Shown piece after piece: positions 18,055 through 27,546 of a stretch of DNA of 64,000 bases. Source of the stretch: Candidatus Gastranaerophilales bacterium. Lineage in GTDB: Bacteria; Cyanobacteriota; Vampirovibrionia; Gastranaerophilales; Gastranaerophilaceae. Positions within the stretch are counted from its first letter, which is position 1, and every line of letters begins with the position of its first letter. Position numbers and translations under genes: made by a program. The notes beneath the pieces were generated by a model. The model did not search any database and was not told the origin of the DNA. It was given only the letters and a program-made list of their open reading frames with translations. The DNA lies in contig CALVAR010000004.1 in NCBI GenBank assembly GCA_944325575.1, positions 42,632-106,631 of the forward strand, written 5' to 3'.

Positions 18055-19380
18055 ATGAACACTGTAAACAAACTTCTGAAAGCATACGGACACAATAAAA
18101 CCTTACATTACGACAAATGGAGCGAGAAGCATAAATACAGAGCGCTTAATGAAGGGAATCTTAAACAGTGGATTTCAAATATTTTACCATCAGAGCTTCT
18201 TGAAAGACCATTAAAAAAGGCTGTTGAATCAATAGTGTCATTATGCGAATGTACAACATTTTATAAAAACTTTCCGGATAATGTTGAGACACCGGATTAC
18301 GGAGACAAATGGGGAAGGCTCGGCAATTATATAGAAATAAATAACCGTGCAATTGCACAAATGCACGGAAACAGATGTAAAAACGGAATAATAAGTGCAA
18401 TAAAAATGCTGCCTGCAATACCTCCGTCAGCAAAAAGCTGGGCAAACTGTATAATTCTTTCGCAAATCTGGCCAAACATTTACGGTGACGGTTACAATAA
18501 AGCGCCATGGGAAGAAAATTCAATCTACGGCATAAAATTGGGAATAGGTTATAGCGAAAATATCATCAACTTTGATATAGCAGGTAAAATTTCTCCCGAA
18601 GAACAACTGAAAGCATTTAATGATCTGGCACATTTCAGGGGGTTAAAAACAGGATTCAGAACTATTATTTCCGAAGACCAGCTAAAAGTCTCAAAACCAT
18701 ATGAAGAAGACCAAAACTTCCGCTGGAAGAACCCCGAGCATGAAGAACTGTATATACGGGAAATGGTAAAACTTGTTAACCTCGGATTTGAGGCGATTTT
18801 TGTAGATTCAGCTAAACATATAGGAGGCTATGACCTTCAGAATTACACGGGTGTCGGTGCACTGCCTGAATATCAGCAGATGCAGTATATAACAGATGAA
18901 ATAAGAAAACGCTCCGGATGCACAACATTAAGTTTCGTAGGTGAAAAAAGTTCTGATGATTTTGAACGCTACAGGATGATGGGACTCAACGCCGGTACTG
19001 CATTTGTAAGTGTTGATGATCTTGATACAGTCAAACACTGGTCAAACAGGCTCAAATATTCAAGAGACTATGCTCCGGGAGTAGAAGTTTCAAACGACAA
19101 TACAGAAGGCGGTACACCTTATGAAACAAGACTGAACAGAATAAGAAACGCTCTGTTCGGATTCGAAATAGCAAGTGACAAGCTTCCGAGTTTTATGCAG
19201 ATGGAAGACCTGTTTCCTCTGCGATATGACACAAATACTCATCACCTTATGATGTGCAATCCCTCTTATTCAACCGATGGAACAAAAGAAAGCCACTGGA
19301 GAGAGCTTTTTACAAAAGATGACGGCAGATATTACAATCATCAGGTGGGAGAAATATTTGCGCACGCTTTGTTTTTATAA
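18055..19380 (+). CDS. GH13-like TIM-barrel protein, function uncertain
   Basis: 441-aa protein without a signal peptide. It shows faint glycoside hydrolase 13 features: a strand ending in a possible nucleophile Asp followed by Lys-His (IFVDSAKHIGG near residue 260), and FVGEKSSDD near 300 at the place of the acid/base Glu. The Arg normally two residues before the nucleophile is missing, so activity is doubtful. The first 150 residues have no recognisable motif. It starts with ATG 18055, 61 bases after the split SMR gene. A true secreted GH13 enzyme lies at 33639-35231. The family call is tentative. Confidence 0.5.
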   Translation: MNTVNKLLKAYGHNKTLHYDKWSEKHKYRALNEGNLKQWISNILPSELLERPLKKAVESIVSLCECTTFYKNFPDNVETPDYGDKWGRLGNYIEINNRAIAQMHGNRCKNGIISAIKMLPAIPPSAKSWANCIILSQIWPNIYGDGYNKAPWEENSIYGIKLGIGYSENIINFDIAGKISPEEQLKAFNDLAHFRGLKTGFRTIISEDQLKVSKPYEEDQNFRWKNPEHEELYIREMVKLVNLGFEAIFVDSAKHIGGYDLQNYTGVGALPEYQQMQYITDEIRKRSGCTTLSFVGEKSSDDFERYRMMGLNAGTAFVSVDDLDTVKHWSNRLKYSRDYAPGVEVSNDNTEGGTPYETRLNRIRNALFGFEIASDKLPSFMQMEDLFPLRYDTNTHHLMMCNPSYSTDGTKESHWRELFTKDDGRYYNHQVGEIFAHALFL

Positions 19381-19502
19381 AATTGCTTAACATTTATTAA
19401 CAAATTACACAAAAAAGTCAATTTCTCTAAATAAAAATTTTTTATTTAATTGAGGGATATTAAATACACTTTTATAGGATTTTTATTTAGAGAGGATTGG
19501 AA

Positions 19503-21365
19503 ATGAGTATTTCACCATTTGGATTACCATCAAATTACACAAACAACGACTTGTATCTGCAATATATGTTGATGTTGTTGCAAAGACAAGCTCAACAGCA
19601 GCAATTATTTAATGCCCAGCAAGCTCAAGCGGCCGAATATGAACAACTGGTCAGAGAAGAAGCCCTTGCTGCACAATATGCTCAACAACAGGCACAGAAT
19701 GCCGGTGCACAGACTACAATAAATCCAACCCAATCACAATTATCACCCGAAAGACAACAGGCAGTTTATGCACAATACCAACAGGCACAAGCAGCTCAAC
19801 AGCCTTCCGGCACACAAGCCGTAGCTGCAAGTACAGCAACCGTAGCAGCAAATCCGAATGTAAAGGACGGATTGGATGACGGATATATAAGCGGCAAAGA
19901 AAAATGTAAAAACTTCTTTAAAGGCGTAGGCAATTTCTTTAAAGGAATGGTTTGCGATGAAAACGGCAAATTTAGCTGGAAACGTACATTAAAAACAGTT
20001 GCTATAGCCGCAGGTGCAGCAGTTATCTGCGCAATCCCTGGCGGTGCAATTGCCTTAACAGCAGTTGGTGCAACAATGGGTGCAATACAACTCGGAAAAG
20101 GCGCATATAAAGCAGCAACAGCAAAAACAGATGCTGAAGCAGCAGCTGCTTGGCAGGATATGGGCGCAGGCACTACAGCAATTGTCGGTTCAGTAGCCGG
20201 TGCAAAAGGCGCTCTTAAAGCTGCAGGGAAACCTGTTCCGAAGGGTAATGCCGTTACAAGCAGCCTTAAAGCAACCGGAGAATGTTTCAAAACTACAGGT
20301 GAAGGCCTTTGGGCAGCAAGAAAGGCTATTACTCATCCATTCCAGTCTGCAAGAGCAATAAAGGGCTATTATCAAAATACCTTTAAACCTAACATGAAAG
20401 AGTTGTTCTCTTACAAAAACGGTTTGAAAAATTATCAAAAAGCAATGGAACAAAAACTAAACAAAAATATTCAGGATGTTGATGCAAAAATTAATGCACT
20501 CAAAGCTGAACAGGCTAAAAATCCTACAGCTGCAAGACTGAACGAAATAGATACACAGATTAGAACTCTAGAATTACAGAAAAAAAGGCTGAACACTGAA
20601 TTGGCTGTTAACAGAACAAATAATCCACAAGACCTCAAAAAGTCACTTGAGAATTTTGAAAATAAACTGAAACAATATATTGAAGATCAGAAAAAATTAC
20701 CAGGCACTAAAGAAGGACAAGCACGTTTTAACGAAATTGTAAAAGAAAGTCAACTCTTCATTAAAAATGCAAAAGCAAATTTAAAAATGCAAGAAGCTCA
20801 ATTCAACGCAGATAAAGCGGCAAAATTACTCGAACAGTACAAATCAGATTTGAAACTTGCAGTAACAGATGCAGAAAAAGCAGCAATACAAAAGGATATA
20901 GCAAAAACTGAAAGTATTCTTGCAGAAAACAAATCAATACTCAGAAACTCAAATTACAAAATTGCTGAAAGAAAAGCACTTTCTGAATCAGGTATAGCAA
21001 TCGGCACAGCATATCTTGCAAAACCTGCACCGCAATTAGAAGGAAGCATAGATGACGCAACAGCTCAGGCACTCGGCTTTACATCCGCAGCAGAAATGGA
21101 ACAATATGCGCAGATGAACGGATTTGCAAATGCAGCACAAATGCTTGAATACTTACAGTCAATGCAAAACGCTCAGCAGGCAGATGCAGCACTCGACTCA
21201 CAAAATGGTAATGCCGCAGCACAGCAAGCTTCAGCTTCTCAATATACAACAAACCCTTATTCTACTAGCATTTACTCATCAACTTTCACAGGACAAATGC
21301 CTGTAGATTCAGGACTCGGATTCAATGAACTCTATGTTTCACCTTATCCTGAAATGATTTTCTAG
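19503..21365 (+). CDS. Large Gln/Ala-rich coiled-coil protein
   Basis: 620-aa protein of unknown function. Residues 1-110 are Gln/Ala-rich (low complexity, likely disordered or helical). Around residues 155-215 is a Gly/Ala-rich hydrophobic segment (VAIAAGAAVICAIPGG; ALTAVGATMGAIQLG) that could insert into a membrane. Residues 300-500 are charged and heptad-like, probably a long coiled coil. The C-terminus returns to Gln/Ser/Thr-rich sequence. No classical signal peptide is seen. The start is ATG 19503 with AGAGGA upstream; a TTG two codons earlier is less likely. It resembles the truncated protein at 1-754 in layout and may be exported or surface-associated, which is inference only. Confidence 0.75.
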   Translation: MSISPFGLPSNYTNNDLYLQYMLMLLQRQAQQQQLFNAQQAQAAEYEQLVREEALAAQYAQQQAQNAGAQTTINPTQSQLSPERQQAVYAQYQQAQAAQQPSGTQAVAASTATVAANPNVKDGLDDGYISGKEKCKNFFKGVGNFFKGMVCDENGKFSWKRTLKTVAIAAGAAVICAIPGGAIALTAVGATMGAIQLGKGAYKAATAKTDAEAAAAWQDMGAGTTAIVGSVAGAKGALKAAGKPVPKGNAVTSSLKATGECFKTTGEGLWAARKAITHPFQSARAIKGYYQNTFKPNMKELFSYKNGLKNYQKAMEQKLNKNIQDVDAKINALKAEQAKNPTAARLNEIDTQIRTLELQKKRLNTELAVNRTNNPQDLKKSLENFENKLKQYIEDQKKLPGTKEGQARFNEIVKESQLFIKNAKANLKMQEAQFNADKAAKLLEQYKSDLKLAVTDAEKAAIQKDIAKTESILAENKSILRNSNYKIAERKALSESGIAIGTAYLAKPAPQLEGSIDDATAQALGFTSAAEMEQYAQMNGFANAAQMLEYLQSMQNAQQADAALDSQNGNAAAQQASASQYTTNPYSTSIYSSTFTGQMPVDSGLGFNELYVSPYPEMIF

Positions 21366-21392
21366 TCACCTAAATACATCTATTACATATAA

Positions 21393-21427
21393 AAAGGTAA
21401 GATAAAAAATCTTACCTTTCTTTTTTG
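21393..21427. terminator. Bidirectional terminator between convergent genes
   Basis: AAAGGTAAGAT and ATCTTACCTTT form a perfect 11-bp stem around AAAAA, followed by CTTTTTT on the plus strand and with A-rich sequence before it. It ends the 19503 gene from one side. The stop codon of lgt lies inside one arm, so it may also end lgt from the other side. Confidence 0.85.
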
Positions 21428-22200
21428 TAAATATAAAAAAGAAACAGCGATGATATCAAAATAACAATAAAAGAAACTATCTGAGCAACGGCAATTCCGT
21501 ATATGTTAAGCACACTATCCATTCTGCACCACTCAATAATCAGCCTGCCAAGCGAATACAAAATTAAATAGGAGAAAAATACGGTTCCGTCTTTTATGCC
21601 TGTAATTTTTCTTATGACAAAAAACAGAATTAAAAAAACACTAAAATCCCATAAGGATTCATACAAAAATGCCGGATGGTAATAAGCAACATTCTCATAC
21701 CCGAAAGGCCTGTATGCCTGCGGAATAAAAAGTTTTATAAACGGGATATTACAGGGCTTTCCAAAAGCTTCGCAGTTAAACCAGTTGCCGAATCTTCCTA
21801 TAGTCTGACCTATTACGATTCCGTATGAAAATACATCGGCATATTTTAAAAAATTTATATTTTTTATCTTTGCATATATTAAACCTGAAACAACTCCGCC
21901 GAGTATTCCGCCATGTATAGACATACCGCCATGCCATAGTGCTGGAATCTCTAAAAGATGCTTTGCAAAATAATCAAAATCCATTAAGACATAATAAAGC
22001 CTTGCTCCCAAAATGGCAGATAAAATAATTACCGGCAGTATATCAAGAATAATATCAGTATCAACATCTTTATAATATTTCTTCGACACATTACAGATAA
22101 TCAGTATTGCGCTAAGAATAGCGGCAAACATAATGATTCCGTAATAATGAACATCAAATCCGCCTATGCTAAAAGCCACGGATGACGGAGGAGACTGCAT
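21412..22200 (-). CDS. lgt: Lgt, prolipoprotein diacylglyceryl transferase
   Basis: Inner-membrane enzyme that transfers diacylglycerol from phosphatidylglycerol to the Cys of prolipoproteins (262 aa, seven helices). The family signature GRFGNWFNCEAFG is near residue 140, HGGMSIHGGILGG near 92, and AFLYESLWD near 185. The ATG at 22200 shares bases with the stop of the upstream TPR lipoprotein gene (TAATG), so the two are co-translated. The lgt stop codon sits in the terminator hairpin. Confidence 0.97.
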   Translation of the reverse strand: MQSPPSSVAFSIGGFDVHYYGIIMFAAILSAILIICNVSKKYYKDVDTDIILDILPVIILSAILGARLYYVLMDFDYFAKHLLEIPALWHGGMSIHGGILGGVVSGLIYAKIKNINFLKYADVFSYGIVIGQTIGRFGNWFNCEAFGKPCNIPFIKLFIPQAYRPFGYENVAYYHPAFLYESLWDFSVFLILFFVIRKITGIKDGTVFFSYLILYSLGRLIIEWCRMDSVLNIYGIAVAQIVSFIVILISSLFLFYIYKKER

Positions 22201-22859
22201 TATTCCGCACTTTCCTCTGCCGTACTTGCGGAAACATTTTCGATATTATCCATAGAAGTATTTTTTACGGAATTATATTGCTGTATCTGAGTATTCAAAT
22301 AACTAATCTGCTCTGTAACCTTATCTTTGTCCTCTGCATCAGGCTTTTTCACAAGATATTTGTTGTAATTTTCAACAGCGGAATTATAAAGCTCCACTAT
22401 CTTAACCTTTTCCTGCTCGGATAGAGTTTTTGAAGATTTATCCTGCTCGCTTACTGTATCAGAATCGGTATCATCATCTGAAACTGTATCAGTATCAGCT
22501 TTTTTATCCGTATCCACGCCGTTTATAATATTATCAGCCTGTCCCTCAAAAGCCATTGCAAGAGAATAATAAGAATCTGCAAAATCAGGTTTTAGTTTTA
22601 TTGCATTTTCTAAAGACTGCTGGGCTTCCTGATATTCTTTTACTTCTATTAAAGCAACGCCAAGGTTATAATGCGTTTCAAATATACTGGTATCAAGATC
22701 GATACTGGAACGCAGACGGCATATTGCCTTTTCAACTTCTCCGTTTGCCATATACTCTTTTGCTTTGTTGTTCAACTCCTGTACGGCAAGATTGTTTATA
22801 CAGGCCGTAGAAATAACAGAAACAAATAGTATGGTGATTAGTAATATAAATTTTTTCAT
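22200..22859 (-). CDS. TPR-repeat lipoprotein
   Basis: 219-aa protein with a lipoprotein-type signal: MKKFILLITILFVSV followed by STAC, Cys at residue 20 as the likely lipidation site. Two to three TPR units follow (THYNLGVALIEVKEYQEAQ, DSYYSLAMAFEG), then an unusual Asp/Thr/Ser-rich linker (about residues 115-140, DTDTVSDDDTDSD) and a helical C-terminal part. It is probably anchored in the membrane facing the periplasm, holding protein partners. It is co-translated with lgt, whose product would process it. Confidence 0.85.
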   Translation of the reverse strand: MKKFILLITILFVSVISTACINNLAVQELNNKAKEYMANGEVEKAICRLRSSIDLDTSIFETHYNLGVALIEVKEYQEAQQSLENAIKLKPDFADSYYSLAMAFEGQADNIINGVDTDKKADTDTVSDDDTDSDTVSEQDKSSKTLSEQEKVKIVELYNSAVENYNKYLVKKPDAEDKDKVTEQISYLNTQIQQYNSVKNTSMDNIENVSASTAEESAE

Positions 22860-23004
22860 AAGCAGATATTTTTTATATTAACTTTTTAACATAATATACA
22901 AAATAAAAAAAATTGGCAACTTGGGTAAAATAAGATACAATAAACAATGTATATAGAAATAATATAAAACTTCTTTCAATATACTGAAACTAAGGAAAAT
23001 CAAT

Positions 23005-23271
23005 ATGTCTGAAGATAAAAAAGTAGTGTCTCTATCCAGAGCAAAACATGAAAATGAATCTAAAAATGAAGAAAATACGGGTTTTGAACCGGTATACTGC
23101 AGTTTTTGCGGCAGACCAAATACACAGGTTGTAAAAATGGTCAAAGGTCCCGGTGTAAATATATGCTCCGAGTGCACTATGATAGCTGTTCAATATCTTA
23201 TACTTGAGGATAAAATGCCCTCCGGCGAAGCGCAGAAAATCCTTGATGCATTCTGGACAAAACTGGAATAA
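23005..23271 (+). CDS. Stand-alone ClpX-type zinc-finger protein
   Basis: 88-aa protein made of little more than a zinc-binding module like that of ClpX: CSFCGRP near residue 32 and ICSECTMIA near 55, four cysteines in two CxxC pairs, then a short helix (AQKILDAFW). ClpX carries this domain at its N-terminus for dimerisation and for binding substrates and adaptors; here no AAA+ domain follows, as the frame stops at 23271. It could act as an adaptor or competitor for ClpX or bind similar partners. AAGGAAAA precedes the ATG. It starts a four-gene run with the HEAT-like gene, ruvX and the DUF1292 gene. Confidence 0.85.
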   Translation: MSEDKKVVSLSRAKHENESKNEENTGFEPVYCSFCGRPNTQVVKMVKGPGVNICSECTMIAVQYLILEDKMPSGEAQKILDAFWTKLE

Positions 23272-23286
23272 CGGAGCTTCTATAAA

Positions 23287-24915
23287 ATGTCCGAAAACAA
23301 ATTACAAATAAGAGCAAAAATTCTTTCCTCAATAATAAACCTGCAGAATAATACAACTGACAGGTCCCTTGTAGGCAATACACTTGATGAATTAAGAGAA
23401 ATAGATGACAAAGATACTGTTTTGGACATACTTCATAAAGAATTTTTAAAAGACAATACAGAGCTGAGAGACTATACAATATCTTTTCTTTTAAGCGAGC
23501 TTATAGAACAGGAAAAAATAGAGAAACTCTTTTTTGAAACACTTGCTAATCCCAAAATCAATGATACTGTTAAAGCCAAAATTGTCAGCTTTTTAAGAGA
23601 ATGCGGCAAACATGTAAACTATGAACAATATTTGCAATACTTTGAAAATCCTGATGAAATTATTGATGCGGATACGGTTAAATTACTGGAAAGCGCAAGA
23701 ATTAATCCGGAAGCTCAGATTGATTTTCTCGATTTTGTAAATGCGCTTCCCGAGCAGGAAAAAGAAATGCTTGTTTCTTCTCTGTCTCAGGATTATGACG
23801 GAGATAATCTCGCAAATATACTTATCCCAGTAATCACCTCAAACCCATACAGCAATATATCTGAAATAGCTATACAGGCAATAGGAGAGAGCAAATCACC
23901 TCTTGCATATCCAGTATTAAAAAATCTTACGGAAGAAGCTGATGACCCTAAAATAAGAGCAATTGCACAAAAAAGCTTCAGTCTTTTAAAACTGTCAGGA
24001 ATAAAAGAAGATGTGACGTCCGATTATTACAAAAGACTTTTATCATATTCTCCTGTCTATAAATGCTTTGTTAACTTGCCGGACGGACACGGAAACCTTG
24101 GCATAATTTTTTCACGCAAAAACGAAATGTCCTTTATACAGATGTTTGCTCTTGTCATAAATGACATTGACGGTATTATTGATTGTTTCGGTTTCAACGA
24201 GATATCCGAACAGGAATTTGACCGTATAGTCAACAAATTTTATCAAAATGACAACGTTGTACAGACTGATGCAGTTTTCTGCAAGTTTCTTATGACAAAT
24301 GCGGAGAAAATATCAAGACTTAAATATAAAGAACTCTCCTATGAGTATGCAGCCTGGTCGTTTATAACCAAAGATATTGAGTTTAGGGAAATTGATATCG
24401 AAGAAGGTTTGAACGGAATTGAAATGAATGATTTCCTTTTGAAACAGCTGTATGAAAAAGATTACTTTTCAAAATGGTTTTTCGATGTTGAAAACAACGA
24501 GGATTTTGCATCATTGATTGATGAAATAGCAGATAACAAAATTTTTGAAACAGAAAAAATTGATAAAATAATAAAAGAAAAAACATGTGATATATTTAAT
24601 CAATCTTTCACAAGAATTTTTAACAACAGACTCTTATACAGTGCCTATATTGTAAAACAATCCGGTGATACAACTTATGCAGACTTAATCTTTTCACTTA
24701 TTGATGAAAGTACTGCAAAAGAAAAATTTAAAAATGACATCATCAAAAAAAGCGTATATGAGTACTTCTTATCCCAAAAGGACAGATATGAAAGCATAAA
24801 AAATGCAACCTCAATATTCACAAGACGCGCCAACAAAGATTTAAATGATATTGATATAAATTACATAGAAAAATGTATTAAAGAAATAGAAAAAAATTGG
24901 ATTAAAAATGCATAA
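23287..24915 (+). CDS. HEAT-repeat-like helical protein
   Basis: 542-aa, almost wholly helical protein. Residues 20-240 contain repeated helical pairs of HEAT/Armadillo type (for example ISEIAIQAIGESKSPLAYPVLKNL, about residues 195-218). The second half is a distinct helical domain with no motif I can name. No membrane helix or signal peptide. Likely a cytoplasmic scaffold. It starts 15 bases after the zinc-finger gene and overlaps ruvX by 8 bases, so it is part of that operon. Function unknown. Confidence 0.75.
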   Translation: MSENKLQIRAKILSSIINLQNNTTDRSLVGNTLDELREIDDKDTVLDILHKEFLKDNTELRDYTISFLLSELIEQEKIEKLFFETLANPKINDTVKAKIVSFLRECGKHVNYEQYLQYFENPDEIIDADTVKLLESARINPEAQIDFLDFVNALPEQEKEMLVSSLSQDYDGDNLANILIPVITSNPYSNISEIAIQAIGESKSPLAYPVLKNLTEEADDPKIRAIAQKSFSLLKLSGIKEDVTSDYYKRLLSYSPVYKCFVNLPDGHGNLGIIFSRKNEMSFIQMFALVINDIDGIIDCFGFNEISEQEFDRIVNKFYQNDNVVQTDAVFCKFLMTNAEKISRLKYKELSYEYAAWSFITKDIEFREIDIEEGLNGIEMNDFLLKQLYEKDYFSKWFFDVENNEDFASLIDEIADNKIFETEKIDKIIKEKTCDIFNQSFTRIFNNRLLYSAYIVKQSGDTTYADLIFSLIDESTAKEKFKNDIIKKSVYEYFLSQKDRYESIKNATSIFTRRANKDLNDIDINYIEKCIKEIEKNWIKNA

Positions 24916-25324
24916 GATAATGGGATTGGATGTCGGAACAAAAAGAATAGGGATTGCGCTGAGCGATTTTCTGCTGCTTACGGCACAACCATGCGAAACA
25001 ATTAACAGAGAACCTGAAGCAGATGCGGTAAAAAAAATTGCGGAATTATGCAAAAATAATAATGTAGAAAAAATAGTCGTAGGTCTGCCAAAAAACATGA
25101 ACGGCACTATTGGAGAACAGGCAAAGGATTGCGAAAATTTCTCAAATCTGTTAAAAATAAATATGCCCCAATGTGAAATTATTTTTGAAGACGAAAGGCT
25201 GACAAGCCGGCAGGCAGAAAATATTCTGGCTATGCAGGGTAAAAAATACACAAAAAATAAGGGGCTTGTTGATTTAAAAAGTGCCTGCATAATATTACAA
25301 CAGTATTTAGACAGAAATTCATAG
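24908..25324 (+). CDS. ruvX: RuvX (YqgF), pre-16S rRNA nuclease/putative resolvase
   Basis: RNase H-fold nuclease of the YqgF family (138 aa), implicated in processing of the 16S rRNA 5' end and possibly Holliday junction resolution. Catalytic acidic residues are in MGLDVGTKRIGIALSD (Asp7 region), FEDERLTSRQAE and GLVDLKSACIILQQYL. VVGLPKNMNGTIGEQ is the family loop. The ATG overlaps the HEAT-like gene by 8 bases. The next gene encodes a DUF1292 protein, the same neighbour as in many Firmicutes. Confidence 0.95.
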   Translation: MHKIMGLDVGTKRIGIALSDFLLLTAQPCETINREPEADAVKKIAELCKNNNVEKIVVGLPKNMNGTIGEQAKDCENFSNLLKINMPQCEIIFEDERLTSRQAENILAMQGKKYTKNKGLVDLKSACIILQQYLDRNS

Positions 25325-25349
25325 GAATTACAACATAAAGGAAAAACAA

Positions 25350-25631
25350 ATGACAAATCATGAAGAAATGGAAGAACAGCTTATAGAAACAATTGATGAA
25401 GAAGGCAACATCATTAACTTTGAACTTATTGATATAATTGACATGGACGGACAGGAATACGGTCTTCTTCTTCCTAAAGAAAATGACGACCCCGAAGAAG
25501 AAAAGGAAGTCGTCCTAATGCGATTAACAAAAGAAGGTGAAGAATATATTTTTGAAATGATTGAAGATGATGAAGAATTCAATAAAGTAGTTGATTATAT
25601 TGATTCACTGGATGATACAGAAGAAGAATAG
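25350..25631 (+). CDS. DUF1292 family protein (YrzB-like)
   Basis: 93-aa, strongly acidic protein. It shows the DUF1292 pattern FELIDIIDMDGQEYGLLLP followed by EVVLMRL and a C-terminal acidic helix. The family is common next to ruvX in Firmicutes, but its biochemical role is not established. It has AAAGGAAAAAC before the ATG and lies 25 bases after ruvX. Its presence strengthens the ruvX call. Confidence 0.88.
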   Translation: MTNHEEMEEQLIETIDEEGNIINFELIDIIDMDGQEYGLLLPKENDDPEEEKEVVLMRLTKEGEEYIFEMIEDDEEFNKVVDYIDSLDDTEEE

Positions 25632-25687
25632 AAGATTTTTGTAATATTTCTTTACAATGCACTCGTGATTTAGCAATTATTTCCTCA

Positions 25688-25786
25688 GTGTATACTTTAT
25701 ATATATACGAGGAACAAATTAGAGACGAGAAATTTAAAACACACGAGGAACAAAAACAATTTTAAGACCGAAAGGTCTTTTTTTTT
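25688..25786 (+). ncRNA. Candidate small RNA or untranslated 3' transcript
   Basis: Between the DUF1292 gene and the convergent EF-hand gene lies a short unit with a possible -10 box TATACT near 25694, two direct copies of ACGAGGAACAAA about 40 bases apart, and a strong terminator at its end. The -35 region is weak. No open frame with a ribosome-binding site is seen. It may be a small RNA or just the 3' end of the ruvX operon. Confidence 0.35.
25764..25786 (+). terminator. Intrinsic terminator with GAAA loop
   Basis: AAGACC-GAAA-GGTCTT is a perfect 6-bp stem with a tetraloop, followed directly by a run of T. It ends the plus-strand ruvX/DUF1292 transcript or the candidate small RNA. Confidence 0.9.
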
Positions 25787-25825
25787 GCCTTTTTATATTC
25801 TCAACTTACTCCGGGCTACCAATGC

Positions 25826-26302
25826 TTATACAAAAAACATAAAACTGTCGGTTATCATGTCAGAAACAGAATCCATTAACTGCTGACCTGATTGGTATGC
25901 ATTTGCAGCCTGTCTTGTTTTAAATTCCTCAATACCGGTATTTTGCTGAGCCTGCTGTCCCATTTCAAAAGAGCCGTCTTCAGAGCTCATTTGTTCGGAC
26001 ATATTATCTGCCATCTGCATCTGCATATAGCGGACAATCTCATCCATCGTTACCTGACCGTCGTTATTCAGATCCATTTCACTGTTAGAACCTGAGGAAG
26101 AACTTGTTTCTTCTTTTTCGGAAGATCCGCCCATCGCAGTTATACCGGTAGATGCTTTTTCATCTTCGGTATTTGAAATAACCCCGTTTGCAACCATGTC
26201 ATCAAAACTCATGCCTGCAGTTGTACCGGCAGAATCCGATGCAGAAAGGCTCTGAAATATACTTGCACTATAAGCGCCTATGCCACTTATTGAACTAACC
26301 AT
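25826..26302 (-). CDS. Small EF-hand calcium-binding protein
   Basis: 158-aa protein that is Ser/Met/Gln-rich and has one canonical EF-hand loop, DLNNDGQVTMDE, with all calcium ligand positions filled. The rest is low in complexity (Ser-rich before the loop, Gln/Ala-rich after it). No classical signal peptide is seen, though the N-terminus (MVSSISGIGAYSASIFQSL) is mildly hydrophobic. ATG 26302 was chosen because AAGAGG lies about 10 bases upstream; an earlier in-frame ATG at 26344 lacks a site. Calcium binding is well supported by the motif; the role is unknown. Confidence 0.75.
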   Translation of the reverse strand: MVSSISGIGAYSASIFQSLSASDSAGTTAGMSFDDMVANGVISNTEDEKASTGITAMGGSSEKEETSSSSGSNSEMDLNNDGQVTMDEIVRYMQMQMADNMSEQMSSEDGSFEMGQQAQQNTGIEEFKTRQAANAYQSGQQLMDSVSDMITDSFMFFV

Positions 26303-26475
26303 GTTGTCTAACCTCTTCCCATATTTACCATGGTTATTGTGCACATTTTATCCATGCTTTACATCATTCAAAAAGTGTAAAATCATTTCAAACCGGTTTA
26401 GAAATTGGACAGGTGTTATTTTACGCACAGACAGCCGCATTTTATACTTTGCACTAAACTGCTCGATACAGGACT

Positions 26476-27531
26476 TTATATCCTGCAGCCCGTTTGTGCA
26501 TCAAAGAACAAAAAATCATTTGTGTTGAAGTTCAATGAAATTTTATCCCCGAACTCTTTTTGTGCATCAATTTTAGCACTGCATTTTTCACCGTTTATAT
26601 TAAAATACACAATTTTTTCACTTCCGAGCATTTCAGATATATCGACATCAGCAATAAATTCATAATTCGGTGTTAAAGACTCCATTTTTTCAGGCCTGAT
26701 ACCGACTATAACTTTATCTCGATTTTGCAGAAGATTTTTTTGTTTATCAGACAGCTGAATAATAAAATCATTAAATCTAACCGTACCATCTGCAATATCA
26801 CAGCGGACAAAGTTCATGGAAGGAGAGCCCAAGAAACCGCCTACAAAAGTATTTGAAGGGCTATAGTAGATTTTTTCCGGAGCATCAACCTGCTGAATAA
26901 CGCCCTTGTCCAGAACAACTATTCTATCCCCCATTGTAAGAGCTTCTGTCTGATCATGGGTTACATATATAAATGTCGTCTGCAATTTTTCATGCAGTTT
27001 TTTTATTTCGGAACGCATCTGAACACGCAATTTTGCATCCAGATTAGATAACGGCTCATCCATTAAAAATACTTTAGGATTTCTGACTATTGCACGTCCA
27101 AGAGCAACACGCTGTCTTTGTCCGCCGGAAAGCTGTTTGGGTCTTCTGTCAAGATACTCCGTCAAATTTAGAATTTCTGCAGCTTCTTTGACTTTTCTGT
27201 CTATTTCATCTTTTTTGAAATTTCTCATTTTCAAAGGAAATGCAATATTTTCATAAACACTCATATGCGGGTATAGTGCATAACTCTGAAAAACAAAAGC
27301 AATATCTCTGTCTTTAGGATGAACGTTATTGACACATTTGTCGCCTATATAAATTTCACCGGAGGTAATATCCTCAAGCCCTGCAATCATTCTTAGAATT
27401 GTTGATTTTCCGCAACCGGAGGAACCCACAAGAACGAGAAATTCCTTATCCTTAATTTCCAGAGAAATATCATTTATAATAGTTTTTGTATCATATTTTT
27501 TTATTACATTTTTTAAAGTAACATTTGCCAT
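26476..27531 (-). CDS. MalK/UgpC-type sugar ABC transporter ATPase
   Basis: 351-aa ATP-binding subunit of a carbohydrate ABC importer. Walker A is GSSGCGKST, signature [15 protein letters not shown], Walker [13 protein letters not shown], and the switch His is in YVTHDQTEA. The C-terminal 110 residues form the TOBE/regulatory domain of the MalK class (IVGIRPEKM). Such ATPases often serve several importers. A sugar-binding protein is at 31731-32984, and no permease genes are in the window. It lies 15 bases downstream of the degenerate histidine-kinase gene. Confidence 0.93.
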   Translation of the reverse strand: MANVTLKNVIKKYDTKTIINDISLEIKDKEFLVLVGSSGCGKSTILRMIAGLEDITSGEIYIGDKCVNNVHPKDRDIAFVFQSYALYPHMSVYENIAFPLKMRNFKKDEIDRKVKEAAEILNLTEYLDRRPKQLSGGQRQRVALGRAIVRNPKVFLMDEPLSNLDAKLRVQMRSEIKKLHEKLQTTFIYVTHDQTEALTMGDRIVVLDKGVIQQVDAPEKIYYSPSNTFVGGFLGSPSMNFVRCDIADGTVRFNDFIIQLSDKQKNLLQNRDKVIVGIRPEKMESLTPNYEFIADVDISEMLGSEKIVYFNINGEKCSAKIDAQKEFGDKISLNFNTNDFLFFDAQTGCRI

Positions 27532-27546
27532 ACTATACTCCGGTAA

